Positions 7,524 to 14,551 of a DNA stretch of 29,641 bases are shown here, one piece after another; positions within the stretch are counted from its first letter, which is position 1, and each line of letters opens with the position of its first letter. A program made the position numbers and the translations under genes. The stretch is from Candidatus Nitrosopumilus sp. (GTDB taxonomy: Archaea > Thermoproteota > Nitrososphaeria > Nitrososphaerales > Nitrosopumilaceae): the NCBI GenBank assembly GCA_029864805.1, contig JAOTSS010000020.1:1-29641 (forward strand), read 5' to 3'. The notes beneath the pieces were generated by a model. It had not been told where the DNA came from and did no database searches. It was given only the letters and a program-made list of their open reading frames with translations.

Positions 7524-7679
7524 ATGCTAATTGTAGTTATTAGTATTCTAGTCAAATTTCTACTGATTGAAGGAATTTGTAACCTTAAACCAATGATTAA
7601 GAGATTTAGTAAAATCCAACCAAAATTTCAAAAATCAGTATTTAGAACATCTAATTTCCAGGCATTTGGAATGTTCTGA
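7524..7679 (+). CDS. Possible 51-aa small membrane protein
   Basis: ATG 7524 opens 51 codons: a hydrophobic N-terminus (MLIVVISILVKFLLIEGI) and a basic C-terminus (MIKRFSKIQPKFQKSVF). One hydrophobic helix plus a basic tail would suit a small membrane protein, but in AT-rich DNA such ORFs also arise by chance. No promoter is clear and no family is recognised. Confidence 0.25.
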   Translation: MLIVVISILVKFLLIEGICNLKPMIKRFSKIQPKFQKSVFRTSNFQAFGMF

Positions 7680-7842
7680 GAATAGTTTTGATTTAAAAAT
7701 TTAATGGGTAATTTCTACTTGCAGATATGTTTAATCTAAAGAAAAAATCAAAATTCATTTACATCACAGATGTATTAAATGAAAGATCCTAAAACTAGAT
7801 TATAATAAAGAGTAAAAAGACTGGAATTACTCTAACACGTGT

Positions 7843-9084
7843 TTGACACCAAAACAAAAAATTATATCTCTTGTGGGGTTGCAATTAGTTCTAATAATTA
7901 GTAGCTTTTTGACACTAGTATATCTTGAATCTGAGTGGTTTGAAATTGGAAATTCGATTGACTATGCAGGATTAAACAGATTTTTGACTGTCAATACAAT
8001 GTTGGAAATTCGTAATCTTGATTTTAACTCTCAAGTTTTAGAAAAACCCGAATCACTTGAAATTTTAGAGGAAAATTTACTTTTAATCAAAGAGGGCGGG
8101 GAAAAAAATAATGATTTTGTAAAGAAATTACCCTCAGAATTAGAAGAAGATTGGAAAAAAATTTATGAAGATTATTTAACTTTTAAAAAAAGTATTTCAA
8201 ATTTTTTAACATCCAATCCTGATGATCGATTGGAGTTACAGATTGAAGTGGATAATAACGGAAGGACTCTAATTCAAAATTCTGATATTCTTGTATCCAA
8301 AATAACTTTGTTTCTTGCAAAAATTGATACCTTTCTAATTAATCTTCAAATCGTATTCCTTTTAGTAAATACAATTGCTCATATGTTACTAGTTATTTTG
8401 ATATTTAGAATTTTAAATAATTCTGCAAACGAGAAAATCGATTTAGAAAAATTTGCAATTATTGGCAAAATTGGAGCAAGCATTGCACATGATCTAAGAA
8501 ATCCCTTAACTGCAATCAAAGGATCTTTTGAGATTTTGAAAATGGAAAGTCATAATATGGATGAAACGTTTGAAAAAAAACAATACCAAAAAATTGATGA
8601 CTCTATTAAAAAAATTGAATATTTAACAAAAGATATTTTAGATTTTGCAAAAACTACAGAACTAAACAAAGAAAAAATCAGCTTTTTAAAACTTATCCGG
8701 GAGACAATTGATGAATTCATAATTCCGTCAACAATCAAAATCGACTTGCCTACACATGATTATAAAATACATGTCGATAAAATTAAATTTCAAAATGTAA
8801 TTTCAAATTTAATAAGAAATTCATTAAATGAAATCAATGAGAATGGCAGCATCATCATTGATTTGCAAGAAAATGATGATAATGTTCTCTTTACTGTAGA
8901 AGACTCTGGAAAAAAACTTTCAGAAAAAGAATTGCCTAAAATTTTTGAACCTCTTTACACTACTAAACAAACAGGAACTGGTTTGGGACTAATGATATGT
9001 AAAAAAATAATAGAGCAGCATGGTGGAACAATCAATGTCTCTGTTAACCCTACCACATTCACAGTTTCACTTCCCAAAAATTGA
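7843..9084 (+). CDS. Membrane sensor histidine kinase
   Basis: 413 aa from a TTG start. TM1 is at about 8-28, an extracytoplasmic sensor region rich in Glu/Lys at 30-160, and TM2 at about 165-188. A HisKA dimerisation helix follows with the phospho-acceptor H216 in ASIAHDLRNPLTAIKGS. The ATPase domain has an N box (NVISNLIRNSLNEI), a G1 box (VEDSGK) and a G2 box (TGTGLGL). All catalytic motifs are intact. There is no HAMP or PAS domain; the kinase core follows TM2 after about 20 residues. Codon use is strongly A/T-biased, even against its neighbours. It is convergent with a CheY-like regulator 12 bp away, a natural but unproven partner. The signal sensed is unknown. Confidence 0.93.
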   Translation: MTPKQKIISLVGLQLVLIISSFLTLVYLESEWFEIGNSIDYAGLNRFLTVNTMLEIRNLDFNSQVLEKPESLEILEENLLLIKEGGEKNNDFVKKLPSELEEDWKKIYEDYLTFKKSISNFLTSNPDDRLELQIEVDNNGRTLIQNSDILVSKITLFLAKIDTFLINLQIVFLLVNTIAHMLLVILIFRILNNSANEKIDLEKFAIIGKIGASIAHDLRNPLTAIKGSFEILKMESHNMDETFEKKQYQKIDDSIKKIEYLTKDILDFAKTTELNKEKISFLKLIRETIDEFIIPSTIKIDLPTHDYKIHVDKIKFQNVISNLIRNSLNEINENGSIIIDLQENDDNVLFTVEDSGKKLSEKELPKIFEPLYTTKQTGTGLGLMICKKIIEQHGGTINVSVNPTTFTVSLPKN

Positions 9085-9096
9085 TTCTAAGGAATT

Positions 9097-9468
9097 TTAT
9101 TTTTTAGGATAAAATTTTTCCGCTAATTCTCTTAGTTTTTCAGCAGAATATGGTTTTTCAATCAACTCTAATGCGTGCATGCTTTTAGCCTTCTTCCATT
9201 TTGAGAAATCTGCATGAGCAGTTATGAATATCACTTTTGCTTCAGGGAATTCTTCTTCAAGTTCAAAAAACGCTTGATAACCACTCATTTTAGGCATTTT
9301 TACATCAAGAAAAACTAATCCTGGCTTATTTTCTCTATATTTTGAAACTGCATCTAATCCATCTTTGGCTTGAATTACGTTGTACCCAAAAAATTCCAAT
9401 AATGTACTAGTAGTATCTAGAACAGCTTTATCATCATCTGCTACAAGAATTGTTCCTTTTTTATTCAT
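9097..9468 (-). CDS. Single-domain response regulator (CheY-like)
   Basis: 123 aa from ATG 9468. A TTTAAATT box centred near 9494 sits 26 nt upstream, so a leaderless ATG is better supported than the TTG at 9480. Receiver-domain residues are complete: D12/D13 in ADDDK, phospho-acceptor D55 in LVFLDVKMP, T83 in FITAHAD and K105 in IEKPY. There is no output domain, so it must signal by protein contact (phosphorelay, chemotaxis-like or binding a transcription factor). It faces the histidine kinase tail to tail. Its promoter overlaps the 3' end of the upstream gene, which ends 24 bp away. Confidence 0.93.
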   Translation of the reverse strand: MNKKGTILVADDDKAVLDTTSTLLEFFGYNVIQAKDGLDAVSKYRENKPGLVFLDVKMPKMSGYQAFFELEEEFPEAKVIFITAHADFSKWKKAKSMHALELIEKPYSAEKLRELAEKFYPKK

Positions 9469-9488
9469 ATTTTGATACAAAGTTGGTA

Positions 9489-9498
9489 AAATTTAAAC
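9489..9498 (-). promoter_or_regulatory. TATA box of the response regulator
   Basis: TTTAAATTTT on the minus strand is centred about 26 nt before ATG 9468. It overlaps the last codons of the upstream winged-helix-like gene (stop at 9493-9495), showing that the regulator can be transcribed independently. Confidence 0.5.
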
Positions 9499-10341
9499 AA
9501 TTGAAATCTCATTTACAATTTTTAAACGTTGTTTGTAGAATGTCTTTACCTCTTCAATGAAATCTGAAAACCACTCATTAAGTTCATTGTTCTTTTTTAG
9601 AATTTTTCTTAGATATTTTTGTGTGTCCTGATTTTTTGTTTTTCTTTTCAAATTTGGAAAATATAATAATGTGATAAAGAACCATAAGGAAATTAATTCT
9701 CCGATTTTTTCTTCATTAAATGATTCAGTAAGTGCATTTGATTTTATATTAAAATACGAAATTAGTTCATAGAATTTAACATTTTCAATTTTTATAATGT
9801 TGGGATTATCAAACAACAATCCTTTTCCAAGTAGTGAAATATTGTAAACATGTTCTCCAATAGTTGATTTTAATAAATCCCAATTACCAAAAACTAATGG
9901 AAGTATGACTTCGTAGTTTTTTGCAATTCTATCTATCTCCTTTTCATTGAAATCCATTACATCCAAGCAATATAGAATTCCATAAAGAGATAATCGATAT
10001 TTGTTTCCTGGATTTCTTTTTGCAGTTTTACTGTCAACTAAAACAAGATTAAGATCTAATATTCCATTTGAATGGACTCCTCTATCAGTTCTTCCTAACA
10101 ACAACCGTCTGTATTCTTTTTCTTTGGTACGAACCTTGTCATTATTTGTTGTAAATCTCACCTTTGCCATCTCCCAAGTTGTCATAGGTCCTTCTAAGGC
10201 AAGAACTCTTAGAATCTTCTGAACATTTTCACGGTGCTTTGATTTTGAGGCAAATTTTCCGTACAAATGATGTGATTGAGGACGAATATAGTATTTGTAA
10301 GATAACATACTTTGTGACTTGTCCAAATTAAGAATAACCAT
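9493..10341 (-). CDS. Winged-helix-like protein of unknown function
   Basis: 282 aa from ATG 10341, with a TATA box 26 nt upstream. Residues about 38-62 (VQKILRVLALEGPMTTWEMAKV) look like the first two helices of a winged-helix DNA-binding domain, followed by a basic wing-like region (KEKEYRRLLLGRTDRGV). The remaining ~180 residues are predicted mostly helical with a charged, Lys-rich C-terminal end. I recall similar proteins as multicopy families in this phylum, but I cannot name this one. It is divergent from a ribbon-helix-helix gene, and an 18-bp palindrome covers the stretch from its start codon towards the TATA box. It is probably a transcriptional regulator. Confidence 0.6.
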   Translation of the reverse strand: MVILNLDKSQSMLSYKYYIRPQSHHLYGKFASKSKHRENVQKILRVLALEGPMTTWEMAKVRFTTNNDKVRTKEKEYRRLLLGRTDRGVHSNGILDLNLVLVDSKTAKRNPGNKYRLSLYGILYCLDVMDFNEKEIDRIAKNYEVILPLVFGNWDLLKSTIGEHVYNISLLGKGLLFDNPNIIKIENVKFYELISYFNIKSNALTESFNEEKIGELISLWFFITLLYFPNLKRKTKNQDTQKYLRKILKKNNELNEWFSDFIEEVKTFYKQRLKIVNEISIV

Positions 10342-10356
10342 ACCGCAAATGGTATG
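10339..10356. promoter_or_regulatory. Operator-like inverted repeat between divergent regulators
   Basis: catacc-gcaaat-ggtatg has perfect 6-bp arms. It starts on the ATG of the winged-helix-like gene and ends 5 bp before the palindromic TATA element (10362-10371). A repressor bound here would cover the transcription start. The 48-aa ribbon-helix-helix protein encoded opposite is the obvious candidate ligand. Confidence 0.6.
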
Positions 10357-10361
10357 ATATT

Positions 10362-10371
10362 TTTATATAAA
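10362..10371 (-). promoter_or_regulatory. Palindromic TATA box
   Basis: tttatataaa, centred about 26 nt from the minus-strand ATG at 10341. Being palindromic, it might also serve the plus-strand gene at 10403. Confidence 0.55.
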
Positions 10372-10402
10372 AATTCGTATTTACATAAATTAGGTAATTA
10401 AG

Positions 10403-10549
10403 ATGGCTCAAAGAATAACTGTGTTATTGCAAGATGAGATTGTCAAAAAGCTTAGATTAAAGCAGGCTAAGATGATTCAGGATTCTTCAGAAAGCATTAG
10501 TTTCTCTTATGTAATTAATGAACAATTGCATAAGGGTTTAACAAAGTAA
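10403..10549 (+). CDS. Ribbon-helix-helix (CopG/MetJ-type) regulator, 48 aa
   Basis: ATG 10403 opens 48 codons: MAQRITVLLQDEIVKKLRLK then QAKMIQDSSESISFSYVINE and QLHKGLTK. This is the RHH layout: an N-terminal beta strand with alternating residues (QRITVLL), helix A (DEIVKKLRLKQAKMI), a polar turn and helix B (SFSYVINEQLHKGL). RHH dimers bind short inverted repeats with the strand. It is divergent from the winged-helix-like gene, with a palindromic operator candidate 47 bp upstream. It could be a stand-alone repressor or an antitoxin-like protein; no toxin gene is next to it. Confidence 0.7.
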   Translation: MAQRITVLLQDEIVKKLRLKQAKMIQDSSESISFSYVINEQLHKGLTK

Positions 10550-10568
10550 ATTTTACTTTAAGAATTTA

Positions 10569-12041
10569 CTAGATTTTGACAAATTCGTTATCTATCATCC
10601 ATTGAATGCTTTTGAAATATTCCTCATCTGATATTAATCCCTGACTCCACCATCCTGCATCTTTTCGTAACCATGATGGCAATTGTTCATCAGAATCCCC
10701 TTCAGACATTATTCCAAATGGAATTGTGATGATGCCTCTTTGTATATGGTATTGAAGACCTGACAAATATTCCTTATCTGAAATCTGATTTAATGACCAC
10801 CACTTTGCGGTTTTTTTAACCCATTCAGGAATCTTAAAAACCGTTTCAACGAAATTCTTGTCATCTCCAGTTCTGCACTGTCTTGGATATGACTCCATTA
10901 TGGGATTTCCAGCTTTAACACACTCTTCAAAACTATTGATTTCATTTATTGGTGCGATTCTAAGAATTTTATCATCGTTGGGATTTGGAAATCCCCTGCC
11001 GTCCTTATTGCTTGTAAGAACATACAATAACCCATCCGGGCCTGTTTGCACATCCCGTAGTCTTCCAAACTCATCTTGGAATAGTTTCTTGTGGGATAGC
11101 ACCAAATTATTTTCAAGATCAAAATCTATCATATGCAGATGACTTCCTCTGAGTGTTGCAACAAAATATTTTCCAGTCCATTCTGGAACTTTGTCTCCAT
11201 GGTAGAATTCTGCACCTGATGGTGCCCATGTGTCCTCACCTGTATGCAGAATTGGCGTCTGCAAACCATCTGCTGTCTCATCACCAATTATATCTGGCCA
11301 CCCATAATTTGTGCCTGGAATGATCACATTGATCTCATCATGTGCTATTCCTCTCCATCCTGATGGCCCATGTTCTGTTGCAACCAGATTTCCGGATTTA
11401 TCCCAATCAATTCCTTGAGGATTTCTATGTCCTAACGAGTAAACAGGTGAATTTAAGAAGGGATTGTCATCAGGGATTGTTCCATCAGAATTGATTCTGA
11501 GAATTTTTCCTCCTAAAGAATTCAAATCTTGCGCTAGTTTTGGATCTCCAGCTTCTCCTGTTGTGATGTATAGTTTCCCATCTGGTCCAAACTGAATTCT
11601 CCCACCGTCATGAAATGGTCCGCCAGGAATTCCATCTAGTAATATTTTATCTTCAGTTAACATTCCGTCTACAAGCTGAAATCTAACAAGTTTGTTTATT
11701 GTTGATAAAAATTCGTTATATGTATAATAGATATAGATGAAATTATTTTCTTCAAATTTTGGATCTACTGCCATCCCTAACATTCCACCTTCCACTCCGC
11801 TAACCCCAAGTGACAGTAACGGTTCTTCTAACAATTCCCTATCTTGAATAATCCTGAGATGCCCATTTCTTTCTGTAAATAATATAGTTCCATCAGGTAA
11901 CCAATCAATACTCCAAGGGACAGTGAGGTTATCAGCTACTGTTTCTACCTTAACTCCAAGATCTTGATACTCTTGAGCAAAGACTGTAGGAATTGTAAAT
12001 AAACAAATTACAAAAATTATTCCTATCATTGGATATTGCAT
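10569..12041 (-). CDS. Secreted PQQ-type glucose/sorbosone dehydrogenase with C-terminal WW repeats
   Basis: 490 aa; TATA (TAATTATTTATC) about 26 nt before ATG 12041. Signal peptide 1-22 (...FTIPTVFA). The soluble aldose dehydrogenase (GSDH) propeller spans about 25-365: VPWSIDWLPDGTILFTERNG, the catalytic-type H144 in GGPFHDGG, GHRNPQG (R206, N207), TEHGP and GTNYGWPD. It is expected to oxidise aldose or a related sugar with bound PQQ and Ca2+. A Cys-pair motif follows (ECVKAGNPIMESYPRQC, about 373-389), then two copies of a ~37-residue helical module (404-441 and 454-490) with W-x-K-x-A-x-WW and I-S-D-x-E-Y. I know such modules from other secreted thaumarchaeal proteins, where they may bind cell surface or copper proteins; that role is inference. 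Confidence 0.88.
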   Translation of the reverse strand: MQYPMIGIIFVICLFTIPTVFAQEYQDLGVKVETVADNLTVPWSIDWLPDGTILFTERNGHLRIIQDRELLEEPLLSLGVSGVEGGMLGMAVDPKFEENNFIYIYYTYNEFLSTINKLVRFQLVDGMLTEDKILLDGIPGGPFHDGGRIQFGPDGKLYITTGEAGDPKLAQDLNSLGGKILRINSDGTIPDDNPFLNSPVYSLGHRNPQGIDWDKSGNLVATEHGPSGWRGIAHDEINVIIPGTNYGWPDIIGDETADGLQTPILHTGEDTWAPSGAEFYHGDKVPEWTGKYFVATLRGSHLHMIDFDLENNLVLSHKKLFQDEFGRLRDVQTGPDGLLYVLTSNKDGRGFPNPNDDKILRIAPINEINSFEECVKAGNPIMESYPRQCRTGDDKNFVETVFKIPEWVKKTAKWWSLNQISDKEYLSGLQYHIQRGIITIPFGIMSEGDSDEQLPSWLRKDAGWWSQGLISDEEYFKSIQWMIDNEFVKI

Positions 12042-12071
12042 ACTATTTTTACAATGATTGTAGATAAATAA

Positions 12072-12284
12072 TTAGGCATTTGGCTGACCTTGATGTTGAC
12101 CTTTCTCACAAGAATCACAAATCTCTTTGATTATTGATTCAACTTTATCTGCGTCATTTTCAAACTCAGCTTCTGCTATGGCATTTTCTTCTTCATACCT
12201 GTGACCAAATTCCCTTATTTCATTTGGGCAATCACATTTGTTACATTTACATCTCTTCACATTTTTCCAGATACTGCAACTCAT
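12072..12284 (-). CDS. Cys-rich small protein (70 aa)
   Basis: ATG 12284 starts a 70-aa protein. Seven cysteines: C3, C12, C14, C17 and C19 near the N-terminus (CKCNKCDC) and C56, C59 (CDSC) near the C-terminus, with an acidic helix between (YEEENAIAEAEFENDADKVES). The N- and C-terminal cysteines could join in one or two zinc sites. No family recognised. It lies on the same strand just upstream of the sugar dehydrogenase, but that gene has its own TATA box, so the two need not be co-expressed. Confidence 0.75.
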   Translation of the reverse strand: MSCSIWKNVKRCKCNKCDCPNEIREFGHRYEEENAIAEAEFENDADKVESIIKEICDSCEKGQHQGQPNA

Positions 12285-12334
12285 CTAAGTATTTGTTTTA
12301 AAATCTACAATATTGATTTATTATGAAATGAGAA

Positions 12335-12460
12335 ACGAGGTATGCTGGAAAACTACGAATTCTAGATGCTTCCATCTTTTTTCGTGTTTTCCTTCTTTTC
12401 TATCTGTCTACCTCCTCAAATTTCTCCTTTTGAATTTCGGCAGATATGATAGACCTCGTC
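12335..12460 (-). ncRNA. Candidate small RNA or long leader, 126 nt
   Basis: On the minus strand a TTTAAATT box (12482-12489) sits about 26 nt before ACGAGGT (12453-12459), which is exactly complementary to ACCTCGT (12335-12341) 112 nt later. The enclosed sequence is purine-rich. It could be a free RNA closed by a terminal stem or the 5' leader of the Cys-rich gene at 12072-12284. Not 5S rRNA or tRNA by sequence. Confidence 0.3.
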
Positions 12461-12524
12461 AGTGTATCTCCCTAAAAATAAAATTTAAAGTATTCCCAGA
12501 GAAATCTTAAGATTTATTCATTTT

Positions 12525-12647
12525 TTATAAAATAACAATACATTTGTACACTGATTTATAGTATGGATCGTTTTCTAATGTTGATTTAACAAAATATTCC
12601 CGTCTATTGCATGGTTGTGTTAAATACACAAAAATACACCTGATCAC
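12525..12647 (-). CDS. Possible 40-aa small protein
   Basis: A minus-strand frame from GTG 12647 (or GTG 12629) reads ...YLTQPCNRREYF then VKSTLENDPYYKSVYKC and IVIL before a TAA at 12525. Composition (charged and polar run, two Cys) looks more protein-like than random AT-rich DNA, but the start is uncertain and sits against the ATG of the divergent gene at 12650. No family recognised. Confidence 0.3.
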   Translation of the reverse strand: MIRCIFVYLTQPCNRREYFVKSTLENDPYYKSVYKCIVIL

Positions 12648-12649
12648 AT

Positions 12650-13045
12650 ATGTCTGAAGAGAAATTCTCAATTGAGGATATCAAAAATAAAATCAAAGAT
12701 ATTTTGGCTGAACCTGAAATTCGATTTTGTGGCTTGATTGATTGCAAAGGGGAATTGATTGCAGGTGATTTTAAGGAAGGCGTTGTTCCTTTTGAAAATG
12801 ACGCAAGACGCAGACAGATATTTCAAGAATTAGCACACAGAATCGCAAATAGAAAAGGATTTGATGCAAATTTGGGTCGGGTCAAATACTCTTCTTCTAG
12901 GAGGGAAAAGGTCGTGATGATGAGTTTTCCTTTTGGAAGGTATATCTTAATGATCATTGCAGAGCCAAGCGTAAACATCGATAAGCTTGCTTGGAAAATA
13001 ATTTACAAGTTAGAGCATCAATGGTCTGAATTTCATGGACTGTAA
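12650..13045 (+). CDS. Roadblock/LC7-like thaumarchaeal protein (probably DUF6659)
   Basis: 131 aa from ATG 12650. Pattern of a roadblock-type fold: an N-terminal amphipathic helix (FSIEDIKNKIKDILAE), a strand with GLIDCKGELIAGDF (akin to the 'vvDkdGeviA' strand of roadblock proteins), a long helix (RRQIFQELAHRIANRK), two strands (GRVKYSSSRREKVVMMSFPF and RYILMIIAEPS) and a C-terminal helix. I believe this corresponds to the DUF6659 family common in this phylum. Roadblock domains usually dimerise and regulate small GTPases; no GTPase is adjacent. Cytoplasmic, with no TM or Cys motif. Confidence 0.7.
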   Translation: MSEEKFSIEDIKNKIKDILAEPEIRFCGLIDCKGELIAGDFKEGVVPFENDARRRQIFQELAHRIANRKGFDANLGRVKYSSSRREKVVMMSFPFGRYILMIIAEPSVNIDKLAWKIIYKLEHQWSEFHGL

Positions 13046-13141
13046 AGAATAAAAAAGATTATACTTTTTTGAGTTATTTGTACATTGTTTGCAATCCCTA
13101 ATGATAACCATGGTAAATATTGAAATCAATGTAGAACATAC

Positions 13142-13252
13142 ATGTTGTTTCATGATGAAGAGTTAGATGAAAAAGATTTACAAAAGTTTTTTGAGAAATT
13201 AGATTCTAAAACTATTGATCAAATCCAAAAACTGTATGAGAATGCTGATTGA
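13142..13252 (+). CDS. 36-aa acidic helical microprotein
   Basis: ATG 13142 to TGA 13252: MLFHDEELDEKDLQKFFEKL then DSKTIDQIQKLYENAD. Two amphipathic helices with regular i/i+3/i+4 hydrophobic positions and a high charge density argue for real coding. No cysteines, no family recognised. It lies between the roadblock-like gene and a convergent zinc microprotein. Confidence 0.5.
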   Translation: MLFHDEELDEKDLQKFFEKLDSKTIDQIQKLYENAD

Positions 13253-13279
13253 AAAAAATCTTAGAGTTTGATATTTTCA

Positions 13280-13390
13280 CTAGCCTACGATTTCCCTTGC
13301 AATTCTGTCATGGCAAGAACACTTGCAAAATCTGTAAAAATCCCCGTCATGTTCTGAATTGCATGTTGAACAACCATTACCTGTTGCCAT
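13280..13390 (-). CDS. 36-aa zinc-binding microprotein
   Basis: ATG 13390 to TAG 13280: MATGNGCSTCNSEHDGDFYR then FCKCSCHDRIAREIVG. C7-x2-C10 and the C22-C24-C26-H27 cluster supply enough ligands for one zinc. A short amphipathic helix ends the protein. It lies just downstream, on the same strand, of the sequence beyond the UDG gene. No family recognised. Confidence 0.65.
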   Translation of the reverse strand: MATGNGCSTCNSEHDGDFYRFCKCSCHDRIAREIVG

Positions 13391-13443
13391 TTTAGCAGTA
13401 TGAGCATACTCGATATTTTTATTTTTCGCTAGAAACCATTATT

Positions 13444-14103
13444 TCAAATTAGAGTTAATTTTTTGGCCTTTGCAAAGACTGCAGACCACTGAATCCAGGT
13501 TAATCGTCCTGTCTGTGTATTCTGCTTTGAAGGGTGATACGATGTTAGGATCTGAATTGTGTCATGTTGGAATAGTTTGTTGTGCCCAAATTTTTCAGGT
13601 TTTATGTTATACAACCTGCATGTGGTATCATATGCTATTTTTCCAAGGCAAAGAACTGTTGTGATGTTTTTTAGAATTTTTCTTTCTTGCTCCAAGAACC
13701 CAAAACAAGTGTTCCTCTCCTCTCTGGTTGGTTTGTTTTGAGGTGGCGCGCACCTAACTGCTGCAGTAATGTATGCGTTTTTGAGAACCATCCCATCACT
13801 GATGTTCTGACTAGTAGGAATTGACGCAAATCCGTGCTTATGCATTACTTTTGCCAGCCAGTCCCCTGACGAATCTCCTGTAAACATTCTGCCGGTTCTA
13901 TTTCCGCCATGTGCAGCTGGAGCTAAACCTACGATGAGTAATTTTGCATTAACATCACCAAATCCCGAGAGAGGCTTTCCGTAATATTTCTCATCCTTGA
14001 ATCGTCTTACCTTGTTTTTTGCAACATCTCTGATGTATGTTGATAATCTTGGACATTTCTTACAGCTTGCAATCTTTTTGTTCAGTGATTCTATTGGTTC
14101 CAA
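13444..14103 (-). CDS. Family 5 (UDGb) uracil-DNA glycosylase, [4Fe-4S]
   Basis: 219 aa. The TTG start at 14103 lies about 25 nt below an ATAATTTATC box, consistent with a leaderless message. Cluster cysteines are C14, C17, C118 and C133. Motif 1 is GLAPAAHGGNRTGRMFTGD (59-77), diagnostic of family 5, which lacks the polar Asp/Asn of other UDGs in this loop. Motif 2 is YHPSKQNTQTGRLT (189-202). The enzyme removes uracil, and in this family also hypoxanthine and other deaminated bases, from DNA to start base-excision repair. Its promoter overlaps the 3' end of the small gene upstream (14137-14241). Family call firm. Confidence 0.93.
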   Translation of the reverse strand: MEPIESLNKKIASCKKCPRLSTYIRDVAKNKVRRFKDEKYYGKPLSGFGDVNAKLLIVGLAPAAHGGNRTGRMFTGDSSGDWLAKVMHKHGFASIPTSQNISDGMVLKNAYITAAVRCAPPQNKPTREERNTCFGFLEQERKILKNITTVLCLGKIAYDTTCRLYNIKPEKFGHNKLFQHDTIQILTSYHPSKQNTQTGRLTWIQWSAVFAKAKKLTLI

Positions 14104-14136
14104 CTAGATTGAACTGGATAAATTATGTTAAAAATC

Positions 14137-14241
14137 CTATTGAGTATCATATTCGACAAACCAAGACTCTATGTTTCCCCTGCTGTTTGAATAATGATAA
14201 ACAATTCCATGTGGAAGTTTTGTCTGTCCAATTAATTTCAT
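14137..14241 (-). CDS. 34-aa microprotein, first of a small pair
   Basis: ATG 14241 to TAG 14137: MKLIGQTKLPHGIVYHYSNS then RGNIESWFVEYDTQ. Alternating hydrophobic and polar residues suggest a small beta-hairpin protein. No family recognised. It lies 44 nt downstream of the microprotein at 14286-14381 on the same strand, so they may share a transcript. Confidence 0.5.
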   Translation of the reverse strand: MKLIGQTKLPHGIVYHYSNSRGNIESWFVEYDTQ

Positions 14242-14285
14242 GATGTTTCCTAGTGTTTTTGTTTGACAAAATTTGTGCTCAAATA

Positions 14286-14381
14286 CTACACCTGCTCGGG
14301 ATCTTTATCTAGGTTAATCCCGATTGACTGAGCCCACTTTGTTATATGTTCTGCAAAATCTATTTCTTTTTGAGTAAACAT
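14286..14381 (-). CDS. 31-aa microprotein, second of a small pair
   Basis: ATG 14381 to TAG 14286: MFTQKEIDFAEHITKWAQSI then GINLDKDPEQV. One amphipathic helix plus a short acidic tail. A TTTTATTG...TTTTTAGG stretch upstream could hold its promoter. No family recognised. Confidence 0.45.
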   Translation of the reverse strand: MFTQKEIDFAEHITKWAQSIGINLDKDPEQV

Positions 14382-14482
14382 GGAGAAATTATCCTAAAAA
14401 CAATAAAAGAAATTACTACCAACTTGTCCATCGTTCAGAAAAAACATCTCTGATCTCAGGCACTGACTTGCAAAAAATTTGC

Positions 14483-14542
14483 TTATCAGTAATAATACTT
14501 GCGATGTTCTTATCCAATATTCTTTATATGCAAAACTGATAA
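14483..14542 (+). promoter_or_regulatory. TATA box flanked by 8-bp inverted repeats
   Basis: ttatcagt (14483-14490) and actgataa (14535-14542) are exact inverted copies either side of TTTATATG (14523-14530). The TATA centre is about 26 nt from ATG 14552. The arms lie where a dimeric or looping repressor could act; a smaller palindrome gcaaa-aaa-tttgc lies at about 14470-14482. Confidence 0.5.
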
Positions 14543-14551
14543 CGTTTTACA

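Larger units (their letters stand above)
7335..7842. other. 508-bp intergenic region
   Basis: It lies between the divergent DUF72 and histidine kinase genes. It holds a candidate structured RNA (7370-7471) and a possible 51-codon ORF (7524-7679). The rest is AT-rich, with the kinase promoter (GATTATAATAAAG) around 7798-7810. Confidence 0.6.

Noticed and set aside
7735..7800. 21-codon ORF MFNLKKKSKFIYITDVLNER just before the histidine kinase
   Set aside because: Protein-like but too short, with no distinct start signal or partner; it could be the leader of the kinase transcript.
12313..12510. 65-codon plus-strand ORF
   Set aside because: TTG start, composition of random pyrimidine-rich sequence, and it lies antisense to a better candidate transcript.
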